Below the pieces are notes generated by a model, which saw only the letters and a list, made by a program, of their open reading frames with translations, ran no database searches and was not told the origin of the DNA. A stretch of 64,000 bases of DNA from DZBG01 sp049241565 (GTDB lineage: Bacteria > Bdellovibrionota > Bacteriovoracia > Bacteriovoracales > Bacteriovoracaceae), in contig JBMLQL010000030.1 in assembly GCA_049241565.1 (NCBI GenBank), forward strand, positions 214,729 through 278,728. Direction: 5' to 3'. The position numbers were made by a program, and so were the translations under genes. Shown in pieces: positions 43,145 through 52,257 of the stretch (position 1 is the first letter of the stretch; every line of letters begins with the position of its first letter).

Positions 43145-44484
43145 GACTTTAATTGTTTCACCCAATCCTTAGGTTTTACCTTCACAATGGACTCCAGATT
43201 GACTATTTGGAAATGTTTGGGTGAGAGAGGAAAGGGAGAGGTAATAAGAGTTGCTCGCTGAATAGGGCGAGTCGTTGTTAAGTGATGATTAAAGCTCATC
43301 AATTTTTCGTAATCTTTATCACTTAATTTAAGATCTTTATTTAAACGAATCGTGCATTTGGCCTGATAAATATAAAAATCTTTCACTTCTTGATGCTCAT
43401 CTTCTTCTCTAACAACTTCGGAAATATCATCTCGGTAGGCGAGAGTGTAAACCAGCGCCAGAAATTCAGAATAAAAATTCTTTGAGGCAAATCCAAAATT
43501 CTCAGAGTCAGAATTTTCTATAACCTTGGCAAGGCTCAGCTCTTCTGTGGCCAGAGATCTTCGCATCTTAACTAAATGTTTTGTTCCTGAGTTATAGGCC
43601 GTCACGGCAAGATCCCAGCGTTTGAGAATTTTAAGATTCTCTTCAAGAAGAAAGCTTGCGGCCAATGAAGAGAGGATAATATTTCTGCGGTAATCAATAT
43701 GAGCGTGTTTAGGAAGATAATGCTTTGAGATGAATGGCATAAATTGCCAAACACCGAGGGCCCCGACCTTTGATTCCGCTAGTGGATTAAAACTAGATTC
43801 AAGAAAAGGAATGGCCAAAAGATCAACAGGAAGCTTTTTATTAGTAAAAATCTTTTTTAAATATTCTTGGTAGGGAGAAGATCTCACAAGGCCATCTTGA
43901 ATAAAATTGGCCTGTCCTGTTTGAGAGCGAATAGTGCTTTTAAGATCTTTAAAAAGTTCAATACGAGATTCTCGAGAATCCGGAAGTGGAATACCTGCTT
44001 GATGAATAGCATTTAAAATGAGGCCAGTTTCTTGATCTCTCAAAAAAGGATCTTGGATCAATTTATTATAAATCTGTTTAATATCATCAATATTATCAAC
44101 AGTCAGTTTTCGCTGAAGATTATAGAGAGTCATGCGATGAAGGTTTTTCTCTTTTAATGTCTGAAAATCCAAAACTCGGTAAATAAGAGAGAGTCTATCT
44201 CTATCATGAAGCACAATTTGGTGAGATGAAAACTGAGTATAAATCAAAAACCAAAATTTGGAGCTTTGTTCAAAATAAGATGGAATCTTAAAATCTACAG
44301 GAATTTTTTCATCGGGATCCATTAAATATTTATCCATGACCTCTGAGCTGGCCCAAGGAAGGCTAACGACTTTAGAGGGGTCATCCTCTTCAATGATCGG
44401 ATTCCAAAAGAGTTTTTCTCCGAAAAATGGATCGGAGGCAACAAAGAAGAATAGAATAAAAACAAAAAGAAGATATTTTACCAT
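43123..44484 (-). CDS. Lytic murein transglycosylase (SLT domain)
   Basis: The 453-residue protein has an N-terminal hydrophobic leader (YLLFVFILFFFVASDPF) and a C-terminal SLT fold: LLAIPFLESSFNPLAESKVGALGVWQFMP contains the catalytic Glu in ESSFNP and the GxWQFMP signature, and later AVTAYNSGTKHL. It cleaves peptidoglycan glycan strands. No LysM repeats are visible, unlike MltD. It overlaps the upstream patatin gene by 7 bp, so the two are co-translated; its 3' end overlaps the 707-residue gene. Confidence 0.87.
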   Translation of the reverse strand: MVKYLLFVFILFFFVASDPFFGEKLFWNPIIEEDDPSKVVSLPWASSEVMDKYLMDPDEKIPVDFKIPSYFEQSSKFWFLIYTQFSSHQIVLHDRDRLSLIYRVLDFQTLKEKNLHRMTLYNLQRKLTVDNIDDIKQIYNKLIQDPFLRDQETGLILNAIHQAGIPLPDSRESRIELFKDLKSTIRSQTGQANFIQDGLVRSSPYQEYLKKIFTNKKLPVDLLAIPFLESSFNPLAESKVGALGVWQFMPFISKHYLPKHAHIDYRRNIILSSLAASFLLEENLKILKRWDLAVTAYNSGTKHLVKMRRSLATEELSLAKVIENSDSENFGFASKNFYSEFLALVYTLAYRDDISEVVREEDEHQEVKDFYIYQAKCTIRLNKDLKLSDKDYEKLMSFNHHLTTTRPIQRATLITSPFPLSPKHFQIVNLESIVKVKPKDWVKQLKSYSCSTR

Positions 44485-45662
44485 TGGTGCCGACTAAAAA
44501 TTTCCATTGTGCGTTTGTAACCTGCTTCAACTGCATGGGCCGAGACTTCTGCATTTAAAGAGAATGAATTTGAAAAAAAGAGTTTATAGTCATGATGACT
44601 TGGATAAATATCGATAAGTTTAACCTTTGGATTGGTATGCATTTTTCGTTGTAGAATCGCTAATATTTCACGTCGATGCTGATTAGAAAACTTTTCTTTT
44701 TTCATATAGTCCGAAACAGTATCCATAATATCAATGGCACGGGCCCGCTCAGCACGAGAAGAAATAATTTTCTTTTGAATCATTAAATAAATAGATTGTA
44801 CTAAAATGGGTGTAAGTCCGTAATGAACCAGAGAGCCTACTTCATCATGAAAATGATAAGGTGTATGGGTCCATGAGCTGATAATCACTTCACAACCATT
44901 GTCTTCAGCCACGTGGGTTGAAAGAGTTTCTCGAATTTCTCCGTCGATATAGTAATCCACCTGATCCGTTTGCATGTTTTTTATGGGATAAGGTTGAAAA
45001 AACGGAGGAACAGACATACTCGCAGCTGTTGCGTAAGAAACATTTGTTCCTGTGTAGTAAACCGAAGTACTGTCATGAGAAGGATTTGGATAATTGTATT
45101 TTGAAAAAATAACTTTTCTTGAGTGATCTAACTGAGTGGCCACAATAAAAAGATCCGGGCCAAAGTCTTCAAAATTGTCACTTTCAAGCACATTTTTCAA
45201 AAGATACTGGCGAAGTCCTTCAGTTGAAAAGAAGCCAGGAAAAGAAACAATAGGTTTAAGGACACTCTTGAGCATCGTGGGAAGACCATCAAGTGGATGG
45301 TAAAGATCACTTTTGGGTGCCTTTAATCCATTTGATTTAAGATAAAACATATCTTTGTAAGAGATTCCTCTCAGCTTTGAGCCTTTAATTCCTAAAGTCG
45401 ACTTAATAACATCCTGGGGACTATAGCCGCTGGCCAGATAATTACAAATCAGTGCACCAGCTGATGAGCCAACATAGGTGCCGATTTCCAGTGGCCGAGG
45501 ATTCAGTTGATCTGTCACACTTTTATTACTTTTAAGAATGAACCCAAGGTCTTCCAGAGCGTGGGCCACGCCAAGATGCCAGGCCGCTGCCTTAACAACA
45601 CCACCCGATAACACCAGGGCGATTTTCTTGTTCTTAAATTCATTCAGATCAATTGACTTCAT
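44478..45662 (-). CDS. Patatin-like phospholipase/acyl hydrolase
   Basis: The 394-residue protein has the patatin oxyanion-hole motif LVLSGGVVKAAAWHLGVAHALEDLG near the N-terminus and the nucleophile elbow GSSAG (G-x-S-x-G) near residue 65. The dyad aspartate is probably in YYIDGEIRE, where the usual DGG/DGA is DGE. There is no signal peptide, so it is cytosolic or inner-face membrane associated, unless secreted by another route. It overlaps the transglycosylase gene by 7 bp. The operon pairs a lipid hydrolase with a wall hydrolase. Confidence 0.87.
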   Translation of the reverse strand: MKSIDLNEFKNKKIALVLSGGVVKAAAWHLGVAHALEDLGFILKSNKSVTDQLNPRPLEIGTYVGSSAGALICNYLASGYSPQDVIKSTLGIKGSKLRGISYKDMFYLKSNGLKAPKSDLYHPLDGLPTMLKSVLKPIVSFPGFFSTEGLRQYLLKNVLESDNFEDFGPDLFIVATQLDHSRKVIFSKYNYPNPSHDSTSVYYTGTNVSYATAASMSVPPFFQPYPIKNMQTDQVDYYIDGEIRETLSTHVAEDNGCEVIISSWTHTPYHFHDEVGSLVHYGLTPILVQSIYLMIQKKIISSRAERARAIDIMDTVSDYMKKEKFSNQHRREILAILQRKMHTNPKVKLIDIYPSHHDYKLFFSNSFSLNAEVSAHAVEAGYKRTMEIFSRHQW

Positions 45663-45685
45663 TGCTCAACTTATTGTTTTTGATT

Positions 45686-45714
45686 TTGCCTATATATATC
45701 GGAATCTTTATACT
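45686..45714 (+). promoter_or_regulatory. Putative sigma-70 promoter for the HTH/outer-membrane-protein pair
   Basis: TTGCCT (45686-45691) and TATACT (45709-45714) with a 17-base spacer lie 25 bp before the start of the 45739 gene, which also has a GGAG ribosome-binding site. The divergent patatin gene starts at 45662, so the two promoters overlap. Confidence 0.5.
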
Positions 45715-45738
45715 AAATATTAGTCACGAAGGAGTACT

Positions 45739-46080
45739 ATGGCGACCAAGGATGGGGTTTGGCTCTCAATTTTAGACTATTCTCAGTATAAAAAGGTCTC
45801 AATTTCTACAATTCGCCGACATATCAAGTCGAATATAGTGAAGTCAAAAGAAGTTGATGGCAAATATTTTATCTATGTCTCTGATATTGAGAAAGTCTCG
45901 CTCAAGGGTGAAGGTGAATTATTGCGTCTCAAACTTGATCTCGAATTTTATAAACAAGAAATAAAAAAACTTCAGGAAGAAAACAATGAGTTGAAAATGC
46001 TTGTTGATCTTTATGAATCAAAATCTTCAATGTATCAATCAACAGATCTACCTCCGGAGTTACCGGTACTTTCATTATGA
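45739..46080 (+). CDS. Small helix-turn-helix/coiled-coil protein
   Basis: The 113-residue protein has an N-terminal segment WLSILDYSQYKKVSISTIRRHIKSNIV with a MerR/excisionase-like helix-turn-helix (STIRRHIKS) and a VDGKYFIYVSD wing, followed by a coiled coil (about residues 58-95, LLRLKLDLEFYKQEIKKLQ). It is probably a DNA-binding or adaptor protein. It overlaps the next gene by 4 bp (ATGA). GAAGGAG precedes the start. Confidence 0.75.
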   Translation: MATKDGVWLSILDYSQYKKVSISTIRRHIKSNIVKSKEVDGKYFIYVSDIEKVSLKGEGELLRLKLDLEFYKQEIKKLQEENNELKMLVDLYESKSSMYQSTDLPPELPVLSL

Positions 46081-47540
46081 AAAAAATAATTCTTCTTCTT
46101 AGTTTGATCTTCTCTCTCTCCGCTTGGTCACAATCAAGCATGAGGAGATGTACTTTATTACCTGTTACCGACAGTGTGGGTGGGGCCATTGGTTTTAAAG
46201 TTTTTGAAGAGCTTGAATCTAATCTAAGAAGAAGTAGCTGGTGTACTTATGTCTCTAACTCATCAATGATGGGTGTCTTTAGTCGCTATAAAGAAAATCT
46301 TCCTCGTCACTTAAAAGAGCCAGAAGTAGTGAAGGCCGTGGCGGAAAAATTAAAAGTAGGATCAATCCTTAGAGTGGGGATTGTGAATGAACTTAAAGGA
46401 ATTGAACTTCAGCTTGAAATTGTTGGAGAAAATGGTGTTGATCTTTATTTTTCGGAAAAGATGACACTTGATAGCGATGATATTGAAATGATTGCCCAGT
46501 CAGTAAAAAATTGGCTGGATGTGTATTCAAAACAAATTCCTTATGATGGCAAAGTCACGGGTATTCTTGGTGAGCAGATCACTTTTGATGTGGGGAAAGG
46601 TTATCCAATCCAAGTCGGACAGCAGTTCTCAATTAAGCGTTTAAAGAATTTTAAAAAGCATCCACTGCTTAAAAAAGTCGTCGATTATGATTCTGAGGTT
46701 GTGGCCCAAGGAGAGATTTTTAATATCTCAGATAACCAAGCTCTTGGGATGGTGAAGGTTTATAAGAATAATAAAAAACTTCTTGTTGGTGATTGGTTAA
46801 AGCTTGAGGCCTACAATCCAGAAGGGATTGATGTTCGTGATGCTCTCGATAAACCCGAAGCTCCTAAGCCAGGCACATTAGGTCTACTTTCCGTTGCTCT
46901 TTTTGGATCTCAATCAAGCACATCAACCTCGGCCACAACTGACTCTCAACGTATGTCAGGGTTGCTTCTTGGTTTCGATCTTCGTGGAGAGCTTTGGCTC
47001 ACAAGAAATTATTTTGCGGCCCTTGAACTTCTGAGTGCCATTGGGACTCAACGAAAAGGGTCTGGAAGTCCTGAGAAGAGCTCAGTGAACGTCAACAATA
47101 ATGCTTTCAAGGTAACAGGTGGCTACAAGTATTTACCCATTGGTTTTTTCTATGGTCCTCAGATAGATATTTATGCGGGTTATGCCAATCATACTTTTGA
47201 TATTGATTATTCTGCTCAAGATGGATTCGGGAAAAATCAAATTTCAGGAATTGTTTTTGGAACTAATGTAAATGTCCCTGTAAGCCGTGATTATCGATTC
47301 TTTGCTAATGCAGAACTGATTCCCTTTCCGACTTTTAAAGATTCAGACAATTTATTTGGAAGTGCTGAAAGTGTAAGCTCAATGGAGCTAGAGCTTGGAG
47401 TTAAGTATCAGTATATTACTAATATTACTTTTGATGGATCAGTTGAAGTTCAGTCCCATAAAGCAAAGTTTGGCGGGGATATAAAAGAAGTTTCTTACAA
47501 AGATACATTCCTCAAATTTGGTGCAACTTTTAATTTCTAG
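46077..47540 (+). CDS. Exported protein with FlgT/TolB-like N-domain and beta-barrel-like C-terminus
   Basis: The N-terminus is a signal peptide (IILLLSLIFSLSAWSQS). Residues about 25-150 resemble a TolB-N/FlgT-M type alpha/beta domain (VGSILRVGIVNELKGIELQLEIV). Residues 155-250 (DGKVTGILGEQITFDVGKGYPIQVGQQFSIKR) resemble the FlgT C-domain. From about residue 280 alternating amphipathic strands suggest an eight-stranded barrel, and the last residue is Phe (ATFNF), as in outer-membrane proteins. Function unknown. It starts within the stop of the HTH gene. Confidence 0.7.
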   Translation: MKKIILLLSLIFSLSAWSQSSMRRCTLLPVTDSVGGAIGFKVFEELESNLRRSSWCTYVSNSSMMGVFSRYKENLPRHLKEPEVVKAVAEKLKVGSILRVGIVNELKGIELQLEIVGENGVDLYFSEKMTLDSDDIEMIAQSVKNWLDVYSKQIPYDGKVTGILGEQITFDVGKGYPIQVGQQFSIKRLKNFKKHPLLKKVVDYDSEVVAQGEIFNISDNQALGMVKVYKNNKKLLVGDWLKLEAYNPEGIDVRDALDKPEAPKPGTLGLLSVALFGSQSSTSTSATTDSQRMSGLLLGFDLRGELWLTRNYFAALELLSAIGTQRKGSGSPEKSSVNVNNNAFKVTGGYKYLPIGFFYGPQIDIYAGYANHTFDIDYSAQDGFGKNQISGIVFGTNVNVPVSRDYRFFANAELIPFPTFKDSDNLFGSAESVSSMELELGVKYQYITNITFDGSVEVQSHKAKFGGDIKEVSYKDTFLKFGATFNF

Positions 47541-47550
47541 AGAGTAAATA

Positions 47551-48900
47551 ATGAGTGAGTTTCTTCAAAATGCGGCAGACTTCATTTGGGGTCTACCGCT
47601 TCTCGTTTTCATCTTCATTGTTAATATCATTCTCATTTATCACTCTAAGTTTCTTCCTTTAAGAGGATTTATTCACGCGATAAAACTTTTAGGGGAGAAA
47701 AAAGAAGAGTCTTCAGAGGCCGAAGGAGAAATCTCTCACTTTGAAGCTTTCTGTAATGCTATTGCTGCAACTGTTGGGTTAGGAAATATTTCTGGTGTGG
47801 CGGTGGCCATTGCCACTGGCGGACCAGGGGCGCTGTTTTGGATGTGGGTGGCAGCTTTTTGTGGGATGAATACAAAGTTTTTTGAGTGTTCTGTGGCCCA
47901 GCTTTATCGTGGCAGAGATTACCGTGGAGATGTGCAAGGAGGGGCGATGTATGTTATCGAGAAGGCCCTCTCACCTAAGCTTCGTTTTCTCTCTTATATG
48001 TTTGCCATCTGTGGATTGATAGGAACACTTTCTCTTTTTCAAATTAATCAAATTGCCGACTATGGAGAAACTTATTACGGTGTAAGCAAGCTGAGCTCTG
48101 GAATAATATTTTCTCTTATGACTTTTTTAGTTCTTTTAGGAGGGCTTAAAGGAATCTCAAAATTTTGTTCAACAGTCGTTCCTGTGATGAGTGTGCTTTA
48201 TTTTATTGTGGCGATGGTTATTGTTTTTCTAAATATTGAGAAAGTTCCTGGTGTGTTTACTTCTGTGATCTCAGAGGCCCTTAATCCAAGTGCCGCCTTT
48301 GGAGGAATCGCTGGTTATAGTTTTATGCGAATTCTCACTATTGGTCTTAAACGAGCCACTTTTTCTAATGAAGCTGGTATAGGAACTGCTCCTATGGCCC
48401 ATTCAAATTCAAAGACAAGTGAGCCCATTTCAGAGGGCTATGTATCGATGCTTGGACCTTTTCTTGATACTATTATTGTTTGCAGTCTCACCGCTATTGT
48501 CATTCTAGTGAGTTTTCCTAACGGTGCTCCCCAGTACTCAGGGATTCAATTAACAAATGAAGCTTTTGTCATGAATTTAGGACCTGTCGGTCAGCATTTT
48601 CTTGCGATCACTATTCTTCTTTTTGCCACTTCGACCATGATTGGAATGGCCAACTATAATCAAAAATGTTGGGACTATTTATTTAAAGGAAGGTTTGGTC
48701 TTGGGCGCAAAACATTTCTTGCCTTTTATAGTGGCTCTATTCTAGTGGGGGCACTTATTCCCATGATGAATGTTATAAATTTGATGGACGTGGCCTTTGC
48801 CCTAATGACTATTCCTAATGTCGTGGCCACACTTTATCTTGCCCCTAAAGTAAAAGATGAACTTCTTAAATATAACAAAAAACGATTAAGCAAAATATGA
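47551..48900 (+). CDS. Sodium/alanine symporter family protein (AGCS)
   Basis: The 449-residue membrane protein has the AGCS signature features: NAIAATVGLGNISGVAVAIATGGPGA near residue 70, and RATFSNEAGIGTAPMAHSNSKTSEP near residue 275. About ten to eleven helices are visible. It imports alanine or glycine with Na+. It overlaps ligA by 4 bp, which is unlikely to be functional and reflects tight packing. Confidence 0.93.
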   Translation: MSEFLQNAADFIWGLPLLVFIFIVNIILIYHSKFLPLRGFIHAIKLLGEKKEESSEAEGEISHFEAFCNAIAATVGLGNISGVAVAIATGGPGALFWMWVAAFCGMNTKFFECSVAQLYRGRDYRGDVQGGAMYVIEKALSPKLRFLSYMFAICGLIGTLSLFQINQIADYGETYYGVSKLSSGIIFSLMTFLVLLGGLKGISKFCSTVVPVMSVLYFIVAMVIVFLNIEKVPGVFTSVISEALNPSAAFGGIAGYSFMRILTIGLKRATFSNEAGIGTAPMAHSNSKTSEPISEGYVSMLGPFLDTIIVCSLTAIVILVSFPNGAPQYSGIQLTNEAFVMNLGPVGQHFLAITILLFATSTMIGMANYNQKCWDYLFKGRFGLGRKTFLAFYSGSILVGALIPMMNVINLMDVAFALMTIPNVVATLYLAPKVKDELLKYNKKRLSKI

Positions 48901-50795
48901 AGAATGAAATTTTGGAACTAGAAAAACTAATTCTTAAGCATAAAGAACTCTACTATTCTGGGAAAGCGGAAATCTCAGATGAGAAGTATGATCAATTAGA
49001 AATGAAGTTAAAAAGGCTAGATCCAGAGAATCCTGTTCTCTCCATAGTGGGTCATAAGCTTGCAAGTTTTTCAGATAAAGTTGAGCATCAAAAAAAAATG
49101 CTCTCACTAGATAAAACTTATTCTGAAGATGATCTCCAAAAATGGGCCGAAAAACATAAGACACTTTCAATTTACAAAATTGATGGTTCGAGTTGTTCTC
49201 TCTTGTATGAAAATGGTCATCTCGTCATGGCCAAAACGAGAGGTGACGGACAATTTGGCGAGAATATCACCGCCAAAGCGATGTTTATTCCAACAATTCC
49301 TAAGTCTATTTCCTTTAAGGGCAGCCTTGAGGTCAGGGGCGAGGTTTATTGTGTAGAACAAGATTTCTATCACCTTTCTGAAACGATGAAAGTGCTTAAG
49401 CTTGAGGCGCCCACATCAATGAGAAATATTGTGGCGGGACTTTTAGGGCGAAAAGAGAATATTCATCTTTGTCGTTACCTTAGTTTTAAGGCCTTTGATT
49501 TTGTTTCCTCAGATTCAAAATTCCAATTCGAACATGAAAAAATGGATACACTCTCAAAAAATGGATTCGAGATACCAGACTATAAGCTCCATGATTCATT
49601 TAAATCCATTAAAGCTCATTTAGATGAGTGTAAGGAGTTTATGGATAAAGGTGATTACCTTATAGATGGTCTTGTTCTTGTCTATGATAGCCTGATTGAG
49701 CAGCGTGAGCTTGGAGAAACGGCTCATCATCCAAGATATAAAATAGCTTTTAAGTTTGCTGGTGATACAAAAGTGACACAGATTAAAGAGCTAGAGTGGG
49801 GAGTTTCAAGAAATGGAATTCTTACTCCTGTGGCCAATGTCGAACCGGTGGAATTATCTGGGGCCATGATTTCAAGAGTGACTCTGCATAATATGGGGTT
49901 AGTGCGAAATTTTGAACTGAAGGTTGGAGATAAAATTGAGATCATTCGTTCAGGAGAGGTCATTCCCAAATTTCTAAGTGTGAGTGAGCGTTCTCCTCAA
50001 GGGGAGTTTCATTTGCCTGAACACTGTCCAAGCTGTCAGTCAAAGCTTGTGATGGATGATATCTGGCTCATGTGTATCAATGAGGCCTGCCCGGCTAAAG
50101 TGAAAGAAGAAATACTGAACTATATTAAAAAATCAGGAATGGAAGATATCTCAGATAAAAGGTTAGAAGAGATGATTTCTAAGGGTCTTGTGACTGACAT
50201 TCCTTCACTTTATAAAGTGACGATGATGGATCTTCTTACTCTAGAAAAGGTAAAAGATAAACTTGCGACCAAGATGTTTAGTGAGATTCAAAAAACAAAA
50301 AGCCAAACTCTTGTTCAATTTATTAGTGCCATTGGTATTGAAGGAATCTCGGCCACCAAGTGTGAGAAGATTATCGCCAATGGGTATAATACTCTTGAGA
50401 AGATGATGGAGCTCGATGTGGAGACGATGATGAGAATCGAGTCTTTTGCTGAAAAGTCATCCACAGATTTTGTTAAGGCGATGAAAAAGAAAAATAAACT
50501 TATTAAGACTCTTTTGAAAATGGGTGTTGAGGTCAAGGCCGATGCTGTGGCCACAGGTGAGGGGCCACTTAAAGGGTTTAAATTTTGTATCACCGGCGAG
50601 CTTTCTCATCCAAGAGCAGAAATTGAGAAGAGTATTAAGATGAATGGCGGAGTGATGGTGAGCTCTGTTTCAAAAAATACAAGTTATCTTGTCACAAATG
50701 AAAAAGAATCTAGCTCTTCAAAATTTGTAAAGGCCAAAGAGCTTAAAGTTCCGGTAATAACCGAGGAAGAACTTTTACAAATGATGAAGGGTTAA
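48897..50795 (+). CDS. ligA: NAD+-dependent DNA ligase, divergent (LigA family)
   Basis: The 632-residue protein has the LigA layout: NMN-binding Ia domain (ELYYSGKAEISDEKYDQLEMKL), adenylation motif I YKIDGSS with nucleophile Lys94, motif III SLEVRGEVYC, motif V YKIAFKF, the OB-fold opening WGVSRNGILTPVA, a four-Cys zinc module (CPSC/CINEAC), an HhH region, and a BRCT domain from about 555. However motif IV, DGxVxK in the family, reads DGLVLVYD, so Val262 replaces the lysine. The SPTQRVG segment and the later HhH glycines are also lost. It is shorter than most LigAs (about 670). Confidence 0.87.
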   Translation: MKNEILELEKLILKHKELYYSGKAEISDEKYDQLEMKLKRLDPENPVLSIVGHKLASFSDKVEHQKKMLSLDKTYSEDDLQKWAEKHKTLSIYKIDGSSCSLLYENGHLVMAKTRGDGQFGENITAKAMFIPTIPKSISFKGSLEVRGEVYCVEQDFYHLSETMKVLKLEAPTSMRNIVAGLLGRKENIHLCRYLSFKAFDFVSSDSKFQFEHEKMDTLSKNGFEIPDYKLHDSFKSIKAHLDECKEFMDKGDYLIDGLVLVYDSLIEQRELGETAHHPRYKIAFKFAGDTKVTQIKELEWGVSRNGILTPVANVEPVELSGAMISRVTLHNMGLVRNFELKVGDKIEIIRSGEVIPKFLSVSERSPQGEFHLPEHCPSCQSKLVMDDIWLMCINEACPAKVKEEILNYIKKSGMEDISDKRLEEMISKGLVTDIPSLYKVTMMDLLTLEKVKDKLATKMFSEIQKTKSQTLVQFISAIGIEGISATKCEKIIANGYNTLEKMMELDVETMMRIESFAEKSSTDFVKAMKKKNKLIKTLLKMGVEVKADAVATGEGPLKGFKFCITGELSHPRAEIEKSIKMNGGVMVSSVSKNTSYLVTNEKESSSSKFVKAKELKVPVITEEELLQMMKG

Positions 50796-50798
50796 TTT

Positions 50799-52181
50799 AT
50801 GGCCAAGATAAGATCAGTTTTTACATGCCAAGAATGTGGATATCAATCGGCTAAGTGGTTAGGAAAATGTCCTGATTGTAATCAGTGGAACTCATTTAGT
50901 GAAGAGGAAGTCACCAAAGCTTCTAAGCTTGCGCAAAAAGTAACAACTGTCTTGGGTGGCAAAGTTTCAAAACCGAAAAATATTAGTGAAATTGAAAATG
51001 AGAAAGTTTACCGCTATTTCACAGGAATAAATGAGTTTGATCGTGTGATGGGTGGTGGAATAACTCATGGGTCTCTGACTCTTATTGGAGGAGAACCGGG
51101 AATTGGTAAATCGACTATCCTTATGGAAGTTTGTGGAAAACTTCTGACTCAATATAGTGATGGAAAAATTCTTTATGTCAGCGGAGAAGAGTCAGAGTCT
51201 CAGGTGGCTGATCGCTCAAAAAGACTTGGTGTGGATAACCCCCATTTGTATATTTATAATGAAACTAATTGGCAGAAAGTTTTAGAGCAAGTTAAAGAGC
51301 TTAAACCCAAATTTCTTATTCTCGACTCAATCCAAACTACCTATTCTTCAGAAGTAGATTCAGCGGCCGGAACACTTTCTCAAATACGTGAAGTGACTTA
51401 CGAAGTGATGAATTATGCCAAGGCCTACGGTCTGACAGTTTTTCTTATCGGTCATGTAACTAAAGAGGGACAAATTGCTGGGCCCAAAATTTTAGAACAT
51501 ATGGTGGACACAGTTGTTTATTTTGAGGGCGATCAGCTTGGCCAGTACCGTATGCTTCGAGTGATGAAAAATCGTTTTGGAAATACTAATGAAGTGGGTA
51601 TTTTTGAAATGCAAGAAAAGGGACTGGTCGAAGTTTCCAATCCTTCACAATATTTTCTTGAACAATCTATTCCTGGATCTTACGGGCGATCTATTACCTG
51701 TATCCTTGAAGGATCTCGTGCGCTTTTTGTAGAGATGCAGGCCTTGGTTGTAGAGAATAAATTTGCTGTAGGAAGAAGGACAACTCAAGGCCTAGATTCA
51801 AATCGTGTGGCCTTACTTGTGGCGGTGATTGATAAATATTTTGGAGTGCCACTTTCTTATAATGATATCTATGTGAATGTTGTGGGTGGAATGAAACTCA
51901 CCTCACGGGAATCTGATCTCTCTGTGCTCGCCTCTCTTTTAAGCTCTTATTTTATGAGTCCTATTCCCAGTGACACTGTGTTTTTAGGGGAAGTTGGCCT
52001 AACCGGTGAAGTCCGTTCGGTTCCCATGATGGAGCTTAGACTTCGAGAAATTGCTCAAATGAACTATAAAACCGTGGTTACTGCCGACCGTGTGGCCAAA
52101 GATTACCAAGGAAAATACAAAATAAAAATTATTGGAATAAGTCAGGCCAAGGAATTAAAAAACATTTTTTTCAGTACTTAA
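50799..52181 (+). CDS. radA: DNA repair protein RadA (Sms)
   Basis: The 460-residue branch-migration ATPase has an N-terminal zinc finger (Cys10, Cys13, Cys24, Cys27), Walker A GGEPGIGKSTI near residue 93, the RadA-specific KNRFGNTNEVGIFEM, and a C-terminal Lon-protease-like domain. All are intact. It begins 3 bp after ligA. The A+T-rich gap that follows contains the ArsR operator. Confidence 0.97.
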   Translation: MAKIRSVFTCQECGYQSAKWLGKCPDCNQWNSFSEEEVTKASKLAQKVTTVLGGKVSKPKNISEIENEKVYRYFTGINEFDRVMGGGITHGSLTLIGGEPGIGKSTILMEVCGKLLTQYSDGKILYVSGEESESQVADRSKRLGVDNPHLYIYNETNWQKVLEQVKELKPKFLILDSIQTTYSSEVDSAAGTLSQIREVTYEVMNYAKAYGLTVFLIGHVTKEGQIAGPKILEHMVDTVVYFEGDQLGQYRMLRVMKNRFGNTNEVGIFEMQEKGLVEVSNPSQYFLEQSIPGSYGRSITCILEGSRALFVEMQALVVENKFAVGRRTTQGLDSNRVALLVAVIDKYFGVPLSYNDIYVNVVGGMKLTSRESDLSVLASLLSSYFMSPIPSDTVFLGEVGLTGEVRSVPMMELRLREIAQMNYKTVVTADRVAKDYQGKYKIKIIGISQAKELKNIFFST

Positions 52182-52201
52182 GTTATTAAAATTAAACGCT
52201 T

Positions 52202-52257
52202 TTAACATATATTAAAATTAGTTCATATTTACATATTTGAATATTAATATATGTTAA
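52202..52257. promoter_or_regulatory. 14-bp inverted repeat, likely operator of the ArsR operon
   Basis: TTAACATATATTAA (52202-52215) and its perfect reverse complement TTAATATATGTTAA (52244-52257) flank a 28-base spacer that itself contains an imperfect dyad (TTCATATTTA/CATATTTGAA, 52222-52241). The right arm overlaps the ATG at 52251. ArsR-family repressors bind such A+T-rich dyads over their own promoters. Confidence 0.6.
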
